From positions 1-5,458 of the forward strand of contig JAPFCT010000121.1 in the NCBI GenBank assembly GCA_026169575.1: a stretch of 5,458 bases of DNA, in the 5' to 3' direction. The position numbers were made by a program, and so were the translations under genes. Below are positions 1 through 4,432 of this stretch, piece by piece. Source of the stretch: Faecalimonas sp. (GTDB taxonomy: Bacteria; Bacillota_A; Clostridia; Lachnospirales; Lachnospiraceae). Within the stretch, counting starts at the first letter, position 1. Every line of letters starts with the position of its first letter. The notes below the pieces were generated by a model that was not told the DNA's origin, ran no database searches, and worked only from the letters and a program-made list of their open reading frames with translations.

Positions 1-429
1 ATGGTCGGAATGGCAGAAGTGGATGTAGATCAGGAGACGGGAGAGATCGAGCTGGTAGACTATGTTGCAGTCGTAGACTGTGGTACGGTTGTCAACCCAT
101 CGCTTGCGAGAGTACAGACAGAAGGCGGAATCGCGCAGGGAATCGGAATGGCTCTCTATGAAGATATTGTGTACAGTGAGAGTGGAAAGAATTTCAGCAA
201 TTCTTTCATGCAGTATAAGATTCCAAGCCGCCAGGATGTCGGTACGATCCGCGTAGAGTTTGAGAGCAGTTATGAGCCTACGGGACCGTTTGGGGCAAAA
301 TCCATCGGAGAAGTCGTGATCAACACACCATCTCCGGCGATCGCGCAGGCAGTATACAATGCATCCGGTGTGCGGGTGAAAGAACTTCCGATCACTGCGG
401 AAAAAGTATACTGGGGCATGAAAAAATAA
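1..429 (+). CDS. Molybdenum hydroxylase (xanthine dehydrogenase-type) large subunit, C-terminal fragment
   Basis: This is the last 142 residues of a molybdopterin-binding hydroxylase subunit of the xanthine dehydrogenase/aldehyde oxidase family, which hydroxylates purines or other N-heterocycles or aldehydes at a Mo centre. The reading frame is open from base 1, and the ATG there is probably an internal Met, because family members run to about 750 residues or more. Visible signatures are EGGIAQGIGMALYED (fragment residues 41-55), matching the conserved Gly/Gln-rich cofactor loop, and GPFGAKSIGE (95-104), matching the G-A-K-x-x-G-E motif whose Glu (E104 here) is the catalytic base in this family. 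The ending ITAEKVYWGMKK is typical of the C-terminus. The TAA stop (427-429) shares one base with the next ATG, so the enzyme is coupled to its maturation protein. That neighbour suggests a selenium-dependent member, but this fragment cannot show it, and the substrate is not determinable. Confidence 0.93.
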   Translation: MVGMAEVDVDQETGEIELVDYVAVVDCGTVVNPSLARVQTEGGIAQGIGMALYEDIVYSESGKNFSNSFMQYKIPSRQDVGTIRVEFESSYEPTGPFGAKSIGEVVINTPSPAIAQAVYNASGVRVKELPITAEKVYWGMKK

Positions 430-1811
430 TGAAGATTCATGTGATTTTACTGGCGGCTGGAAACAGCCGCCGCTTTGGAAGTAATAAGCTGTTAAGTCTG
501 GTCGAAGGAAAGCCGATGTACCGGCATCTGACTGAGAAGATTGAGAAGGCTGAGAAAAAGTGTCCGTTCGGAGAAAAAGTGCTTGTGACACAGTATGAGA
601 ATATTTTCGAAGCGGCGGAGCAGGCAGGATGGACGGCGGTCAGAAACGATGCGCCAGAGCAGGGGATCTCCCGGTCGATCCGGCTTGGGATCCAAAGTAT
701 TTCAGGCAAGATCAGAAAAGGCGATGCAGTCTGCTTTTTTGTCTGCGATCAGCCATTTCTGAAGGTGGAGACGATCGTTTCTTTTCTGAACGGATATGTA
801 ACAAGCGGAAAAGGGATCGGATGTCTGACTTACAAAGAACAATGGGGGAATCCCGTTGTGTTTTCAGAGATTTATTTGAAGGAGTTGCTCTCACTGTCCG
901 GGGATGTCGGAGGGAAAAAGGTGATGAAGCAGCATTTGCAGGATACCTTTTTCGGAGAAGCGGCATCCGGGCAGGAACTGGAAGATATGGACTATGCACC
1001 GGGAAGCAAGAAGTGTGGGCAGACCGGTGTGTGGAAGCTCAGGCAGGGGGATCCTGTTTTTTTTGACAGACTTTGTGAGGCGGTTAGGATCCTGCCGGGC
1101 AGAGAGAAGATCATTTCCGTAGTCGGGGCAGGAGGCAAGACGACGACCTGCTATCGTGTGGCAAAGGAACTGGCATCGCTTGGGCAGAAGGTTCTTGTCA
1201 CAACGACAACACATATGTGGAAGCCCGCGGAGGACTTCGTGGAGTGGAAGGAAGCGGGCGGGCATGGCTCCGTATCTGAGTTTTTAGGCAATCTTGCAGA
1301 ACAGCTGGAGCAGAAGAAGATCCTGACAGTGGGGATTTCCTGCGGAAATGGAAAAATCTGCGGCATTCCTTCAGAAGAGTATGGAGCCGTATGCGGTCTG
1401 GCAGACGTCCTGATCGTTGAGGCAGACGGGGCAAAAGGGAAGGATATCAAAATTCCTGCCGCGCATGAGCCGGTGATCTTTCCGGGGACAGATCTTGTGA
1501 TCGGAGTACTTGGCTATCCGGCAGTTGGACGATCCATCGAGGCAGCAGGCTTTCGACCGGACATGCTGGCAGCATTTCTTGGAAAACAAAAAGAAGAAAC
1601 AATTGACTGGGACGACCTTCTGTATATTGCAGGAAGCAGAGATGGTCTGCGAAAAGGTGTGGAAGGAAGCTATACAGTTCTGGTCAACCGGGTTCCTGCG
1701 GGGAGATTCCTTGACGGAGGATCGGAGGAACTCGTATTTTGTGAGAATATCGAAACAGTAGCAGAAAAAAACAGAGACAGAAAAGATCAAAAATCAGAGA
1801 GTAGGAAGTAG
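429..1811 (+). CDS. yqeC: MocA-like molybdopterin nucleotidyltransferase fused to YqeC (selenium-dependent hydroxylase accessory protein)
   Basis: This is a 460-residue two-domain cytosolic maturation protein. Residues 1-190 are a MobA/MocA-type NTP transferase. LLAAGNSRRFGSNKLL (7-22) is the nucleotide-binding loop with its Lys, CDQP (106-109) carries the metal-binding Asp, and GNPVVF (140-145) and SGDVGGKK (157-164) match the later family motifs. The known activity is transfer of CMP (MocA) or GMP (MobA) to molybdopterin; the hydroxylase neighbour favours CMP. Residues 213-450 are YqeC. Its P-loop-like VGAGGKTTT (232-240) and the strands at LIVEADGAKGKDIKIP (328-343) and HEPVIFPGTDLVIGVLG (346-362) are diagnostic. 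YqeC co-occurs with selenium-dependent molybdenum hydroxylases; its exact chemistry was not established to my knowledge. The linker is about 190-212. The tail (446-460) is charged and probably disordered. The start is the TAATG overlap with the upstream stop; GGGG at 413-416 is a distant, weak ribosome site, so translation probably depends on coupling. Confidence 0.92.
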   Translation: MKIHVILLAAGNSRRFGSNKLLSLVEGKPMYRHLTEKIEKAEKKCPFGEKVLVTQYENIFEAAEQAGWTAVRNDAPEQGISRSIRLGIQSISGKIRKGDAVCFFVCDQPFLKVETIVSFLNGYVTSGKGIGCLTYKEQWGNPVVFSEIYLKELLSLSGDVGGKKVMKQHLQDTFFGEAASGQELEDMDYAPGSKKCGQTGVWKLRQGDPVFFDRLCEAVRILPGREKIISVVGAGGKTTTCYRVAKELASLGQKVLVTTTTHMWKPAEDFVEWKEAGGHGSVSEFLGNLAEQLEQKKILTVGISCGNGKICGIPSEEYGAVCGLADVLIVEADGAKGKDIKIPAAHEPVIFPGTDLVIGVLGYPAVGRSIEAAGFRPDMLAAFLGKQKEETIDWDDLLYIAGSRDGLRKGVEGSYTVLVNRVPAGRFLDGGSEELVFCENIETVAEKNRDRKDQKSESRK

Positions 1812-1830
1812 TTTTTATTTTAAATTTCTA

Positions 1831-1836
1831 AGGGGG
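1831..1836 (+). promoter_or_regulatory. Ribosome binding site of the GNAT gene
   Basis: AGGGGG lies six bases before the ATG at 1843 and follows an AT-rich stretch (1812-1830). A second in-frame ATG at 1846 would have a nine-base spacer and is also possible, so the protein may start one residue later. Confidence 0.7.
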
Positions 1837-1842
1837 AAGAGT

Positions 1843-2355
1843 ATGATGGAAAAGGAGATACATTCGGAAAGACTGCATTATCGAAACATTGTGGAGAGCG
1901 ATGGGGCAGCGCTGCATGCCATTTTATCGGATCCATCGATCACAGAGCCTGCCGGATATCAGGCGCTGGGATCAGAGGAGGAGTTTCGTGAGTTTTTTCA
2001 AAATTTGGCGGAGGATGAGAATGGAACTGCAATCCTTCTGGATCAGAAAGTGATTGGCTATTTTCGTATTTTTCCGGAAAAGATGGAAGAAGAGCCTTAC
2101 AAAGGGAAAAAGTGTGCAGGAGTCGGATTTGTTCTGGGGAAGGAATACCACAGAAAGGGGTATGGCACAGAACTGCTCCGGTTTTGGACAAAAAAGATCA
2201 AGCAGGAGTATGATTATTGCTTTGCAGACGCATTTACAGATAATCCGGCATCCAACGCGCTGATCAGAAAATGTGGTTACACCTATGTGGAAGACTATAC
2301 CATGTATTTTGAAAAACTGGGGAGAACGATGACCTGTCATAGTTATGTGATATAG
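1843..2355 (+). CDS. GNAT family N-acetyltransferase, RimJ/RimL type
   Basis: This is a 170-residue protein of the usual length for a single-domain GNAT enzyme, which moves an acetyl group from acetyl-CoA to an amine. It opens with IHSERLHYRNIVESD (6-20), the start pattern of the Acetyltransf_3 (RimJ/RimL-like) group. It carries the acetyl-CoA pyrophosphate loop HRKGYGTELL (103-112), which fits the Q/R-x-x-G-x-G/A consensus with His in the first place. TDNPASNALIRKCGY (132-146) is the characteristic helix and beta-bulge where Asn-x-x-Ser-x-x-x-hydrophobic precedes Lys-x-G-Y/F. GVGFVLGKEY (93-102) supplies the strand leading into the loop. No signal peptide or membrane segment is seen. It lies 31 bp after the MocA-YqeC gene and 105 bp before moaB. 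The substrate (ribosomal protein N-terminus, antibiotic, small amine) cannot be inferred, and no link to molybdenum chemistry is shown beyond position. Confidence 0.9.
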   Translation: MMEKEIHSERLHYRNIVESDGAALHAILSDPSITEPAGYQALGSEEEFREFFQNLAEDENGTAILLDQKVIGYFRIFPEKMEEEPYKGKKCAGVGFVLGKEYHRKGYGTELLRFWTKKIKQEYDYCFADAFTDNPASNALIRKCGYTYVEDYTMYFEKLGRTMTCHSYVI

Positions 2356-2460
2356 GCGGAAGGTCTCGTGAAAAAAGAGAGAATGGAAAAAGAACACGAA
2401 AGTATTTTAGATAGAGCAAAGACAGATGGAAAATAGATAGAAAAATGAGGAGGAGTTCAG
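2356..2460 (+). other. Purine-rich spacer between the GNAT gene and moaB
   Basis: This is 105 bp without a convincing gene. The sequence is strongly purine-biased on this strand; 2371-2402 has only three pyrimidines in 32 bases. It contains a 22-codon GTG-started ORF (2368-2436) with GGAAGG upstream, whose product is highly charged and unlike anything I recognise. No sigma-A promoter pair or T-tailed hairpin was seen. TATTTTAGAT at 2403-2412 is AT-rich but has no -35 partner. Confidence 0.5.
2447..2455 (+). promoter_or_regulatory. Strong ribosome binding site of moaB
   Basis: GAGGAGGAG is a near-perfect Shine-Dalgarno match ending five bases before the ATG at 2461. It fixes the moaB start and predicts efficient independent initiation, unlike the overlap-coupled genes elsewhere in the window. 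Confidence 0.85.
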
Positions 2461-2955
2461 ATGAAAATAAGAGTTGCTGTAATTACAGCCAGTACGACCG
2501 GATATGCAGGGAAGCGGGAAGATATCAGCGGGGCAAAGATCTGTGAGATCGTAGAAAAAGCCGGGATGGAAGTCACGTTTAAAAAGATCCTGCCGGATGA
2601 CAGAGAGACGCTTGCGAAAGTGATGGCGGTGATCGCAGACAGTCAGATGGCGGATCTGGTACTGACAACCGGCGGAACCGGATTTTCCAAAACAGACTGT
2701 ACACCGGAGGCGACCACCGATATTTGTGAGCGGCTTGTTCCGGGGATTCCGGAGGCGATGCGTGCGGCGAGTATGAAATATACAAAACGTGCAATGCTTT
2801 CCCGCGCGGCGGCAGGGATCCGGAAGGAGACGCTGATCATCAATCTGCCGGGAAGTCCGAAGGCAGTGGAGGAAAGCCTTGCGGAGATTTTGGAGGAAGT
2901 GATCCATGGTGTGGAGATTCTGACCGGACAGACTGCGGAGTGTGCGAGAAAATGA
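2461..2955 (+). CDS. moaB: Molybdopterin adenylyltransferase / MoaB-MogA family protein
   Basis: This 164-residue protein has the normal length of the MoaB/MogA family, whose active members adenylylate molybdopterin with ATP before molybdate insertion. The signature TTGGTGFSKTDCTPEAT (69-85) is present. By comparison with E. coli MogA, the two functional acidic residues correspond to D46 in ILPDD (43-47) and D79 in SKTD (76-79). REDISG (19-24) and INLPGSPKAVEE (127-138) are further family motifs. The early motif usually reads Ser-Asp; here it is Ser11-Thr12. Retention of both Asp residues argues for an active enzyme rather than the inactive-type MoaB of some bacteria, but the MoaB/MogA split cannot be settled by eye. 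The protein should be cytosolic. It fits functionally with the molybdenum hydroxylase and MocA-YqeC genes upstream. The final codons overlap a 27-codon ORF through ATGA. Confidence 0.93.
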   Translation: MKIRVAVITASTTGYAGKREDISGAKICEIVEKAGMEVTFKKILPDDRETLAKVMAVIADSQMADLVLTTGGTGFSKTDCTPEATTDICERLVPGIPEAMRAASMKYTKRAMLSRAAAGIRKETLIINLPGSPKAVEESLAEILEEVIHGVEILTGQTAECARK

Positions 2956-3035
2956 GAACATTTCCGGAAGGAGAGCGCCCGCTCCGGGTATTGATCAAAG
3001 GCGGGATTGCAGAAAATCCGAAGAGAAGAAGCTGA
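2952..3035 (+). CDS. Possible 27-residue ORF coupled to the moaB stop
   Basis: An ATG at 2952 overlaps the moaB TGA (2953-2955) as ATGA, the classic translational-coupling arrangement, and the frame runs 27 codons to a TGA at 3033. The product begins MRTFPEGERPLRVLIKGG and ends basic (KRRS). It has no membrane segment and no recognised domain. GGAG does not occur at good spacing before the ATG, so expression would rely on re-initiation. The hydrophobic core RVLIKGG vaguely recalls the first strand and Gly turn of nucleotide-binding proteins, so a truncated remnant of a longer gene is one reading and chance is the other. Nothing in the sequence decides between them. Confidence 0.2.
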   Translation: MRTFPEGERPLRVLIKGGIAENPKRRS

Positions 3036-3075
3036 TGTTTGAAAGCTGCGGGAGAAATTGTGAGAAAGGGAAGGC

Positions 3076-3080
3076 AGGAG
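3076..3080 (+). promoter_or_regulatory. Ribosome binding site of the precorrin-2 dehydrogenase gene
   Basis: AGGAG sits seven bases before the ATG at 3088, which supports that start over the upstream out-of-frame ATG at 3039. No other start in this frame is needed, because the encoded protein begins exactly where the family does (RYFPLF). Confidence 0.75.
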
Positions 3081-3087
3081 AAAGGCA

Positions 3088-3591
3088 ATGCGTTATTTTC
3101 CACTGTTCATAGATATCGAAGGAAAGCAGATCCTTGTGGTCGGCGCGGGGAAAATCGCACTTCGGAGGGTGCAGACATTGTTGCAGTTTGGTGCACACAT
3201 CAGAGTCATTGCAAAGGAAATCCCAGAAGAACAGCAGGAGGCATTTTATCTGCTTGTATCGGAGAGGAAAATAGAACTGGAAGAGAAACCGTTTGAAGAA
3301 AAAGATCTGACAGAAGAACTTTTCTTCGTGCTGGCAGCAACGAATGTAAAGCAGCTCAATCATGAGATCTGCATGCTGTGCCGTGAGCGAAAGATCCTGG
3401 CAAATACTGCAACGGACAGAACAGACTGTGATTTTTATTTCCCGGCAGTGGCAGTTCAGGAGGAACTTGTCGTAGGAATTACCGGAGATGGAAGCAATCA
3501 CCGGAAGGTTGCGGAGATGGCAGCAAAGATAAGAAATATTGTGGAGATGGAAGATGAAGAAAAAAATCAGAGTAGGCAGCAGGGAGAGTAA
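3088..3591 (+). CDS. sirC: Precorrin-2 dehydrogenase (SirC/CysG N-terminal type)
   Basis: This 167-residue NAD-dependent enzyme oxidises precorrin-2 to sirohydrochlorin, on the way to siroheme or cobalamin. MRYFPLFIDIEGKQILVVGA (1-20) and GKIALRRV (21-28) form the N-terminal Rossmann strand and Gly-x-Gly-x-x-Ala loop. VLAATNV (81-87) is the next conserved strand, and CDFYFPA (114-120) with ITGDGSNHRK (131-140) forms the start of the dimerisation region. The length matches the short Bacillota form without the extended C-terminal domain, so ferrochelation is probably done by another protein. The family motif N-V-V-D appears as NTATD (106-110). By my alignment Thr109 takes the place of the catalytic Asp and Asp110 is one residue later. 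The last 12 residues (156-167) lie inside the 38 bp overlap with hemC and are polar, probably a dispensable extension. It is the first gene of the tetrapyrrole block. Confidence 0.92.
   Translation: MRYFPLFIDIEGKQILVVGAGKIALRRVQTLLQFGAHIRVIAKEIPEEQQEAFYLLVSERKIELEEKPFEEKDLTEELFFVLAATNVKQLNHEICMLCRERKILANTATDRTDCDFYFPAVAVQEELVVGITGDGSNHRKVAEMAAKIRNIVEMEDEEKNQSRQQGE
3543..3546 (+). promoter_or_regulatory. Ribosome binding site of hemC within the sirC coding region
   Basis: GGAG lies seven bases before the ATG at 3554 and selects it over the in-frame TTG at 3539. The TTG would add MWRWK, which lies outside the family's usual start (KIRVGSRESKLA). Confidence 0.65.
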
Positions 3592-4432
3592 GCTGGCAGT
3601 GGTGCAGGCGGAGATGATCATGCGGGAGTTAAAGAAGCTGCATCCAGAACTGGAGCTGGAACTGGTGACGATGAAAACGACCGGAGATAAGATCTTGGAC
3701 AGAAGTCTGGAGCAGATCGGAGGAAAAGGACTTTTTGTAAAAGAACTGGACCGCGCACTTCTGGATGGAGAAATTGATCTGGCGGTACACTGTCTGAAAG
3801 ATATGCCGATGGAGACACCGAAAGAGCTTTCGATCCTTGCATATTCCAGAAGGGAAGATCCAAGAGATGTGCTCGTGCCTGCAAAAGGAAAAGAAAACTG
3901 GGATGGTCAGGGTGTGATCGGGTGCTCCAGCTTCCGGAGAAGGATCCAGCTTGAGAAGTTGTATCCGGACGCGGAAGTTAAGGGGATCCGGGGCAATATC
4001 CAGACAAGACTTCAGAAGCTGGACAGTGGACAGTATGATGTGCTTGTGCTTGCGGCAGCAGGGTTAAAGAGACTCGGACTCGAGGAGCGGATTACACGGT
4101 ATTTTTCTCCGGAAGAGATTCTTCCGGCGGCGGGGCAGGGTGTTCTTGTCGTGCAGGGAAGAGAAGAGATGCGGGAACTTGTGAGAGGGCTTCAGCCGGA
4201 GAATATCGAAGTGATCGCTGAGAATGAGCGGGCATTTGTGAGAAGGCTGGACGGCGGATGTAGTTCCCCGGTGGCGGCATATGGAAGGATCGAGCAGGGA
4301 GAACTGGTACTGACCGGTTTATACTATGAAGAAGAGACAGGAAATTATGTGATCGCGACGAAGCGGGCAGAGGTCCGGGCGTCAGCACAGTTAGGATGGG
4401 AGCTTGCGGATGAATTACGAACAAAACACTAA
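3554..4432 (+). CDS. hemC: Porphobilinogen deaminase (hydroxymethylbilane synthase)
   Basis: This 292-residue cytosolic enzyme condenses four porphobilinogens into hydroxymethylbilane. Domain 1 starts at IRVGSRESKLAVVQAE (5-20), and GGKGLFVKELD (56-66) follows. The active-site segment is HCLKDMP (79-85), with the catalytic Asp at D83 (E. coli D84). GCSSFRRR (123-130) and IRGNIQTRLQKLD (145-157) hold the arginines that bind pyrrole carboxylates (R128, R129, R146, R152 by alignment). AAGQGVLVV (192-200) opens the return to domain 1. LDGGCSSPVAAYG (232-244) carries Cys236, the anchor of the dipyrromethane cofactor. It is slightly shorter than the roughly 310-residue E. coli protein, at the C-terminus. 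Unusual features are Cys80 where Ser is common (HSxKD) and Cys124 where Thr is common (GTSS). It overlaps sirC by 38 bp and the next gene by 23 bp, so the three are probably co-translated. Confidence 0.97.
   Translation: MKKKIRVGSRESKLAVVQAEMIMRELKKLHPELELELVTMKTTGDKILDRSLEQIGGKGLFVKELDRALLDGEIDLAVHCLKDMPMETPKELSILAYSRREDPRDVLVPAKGKENWDGQGVIGCSSFRRRIQLEKLYPDAEVKGIRGNIQTRLQKLDSGQYDVLVLAAAGLKRLGLEERITRYFSPEEILPAAGQGVLVVQGREEMRELVRGLQPENIEVIAENERAFVRRLDGGCSSPVAAYGRIEQGELVLTGLYYEEETGNYVIATKRAEVRASAQLGWELADELRTKH
4398..4402 (+). promoter_or_regulatory. Ribosome binding site of cobA-hemD within hemC
   Basis: GGGAG lies seven bases before the ATG at 4410, inside the end of hemC. The more obvious ATG at 4448, preceded by CAGGGAAA, is in a different frame and would not give a methyltransferase, so this site decides the start. 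Confidence 0.65.

Noticed and set aside
629..1066. 145-codon plus-strand frame inside the MocA domain
   Set aside because: It is out of frame with the MocA motifs, which run through the same DNA, and it is rich in Arg/Gly/Cys with no family resemblance.
1812..1842. AT-rich stretch resembling a -10 element before the GNAT gene
   Set aside because: No -35 hexamer lies at 16-18 bp spacing upstream. The bases are better explained as an open spacer before the ribosome site.
2407..2961. 184-codon open frame on the minus strand
   Set aside because: It is antisense to the entire moaB gene, with no recognisable motif or ribosome site. It reflects codon bias of the sense gene.
2964..2987. GC-rich imperfect inverted repeat (CCGG...GAGCG / CGCTC...CCGG)
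   Set aside because: The stem is short with a two- to four-base loop and an unpaired bulge, and no T tract follows, so it is not a rho-independent terminator. An operator cannot be supported.
3539..3553. TTG at 3539 as the hemC start
   Set aside because: It would add MWRWK before the usual family N-terminus and has no well-placed Shine-Dalgarno; the ATG at 3554 has GGAG at seven bases.
2995..3621. 208-codon open frame on the minus strand
   Set aside because: It lies opposite sirC and the hemC start, both clear family members. It has low-complexity Phe/Leu/Cys-rich composition, as expected from the reverse of a purine-rich gene, and no domain.
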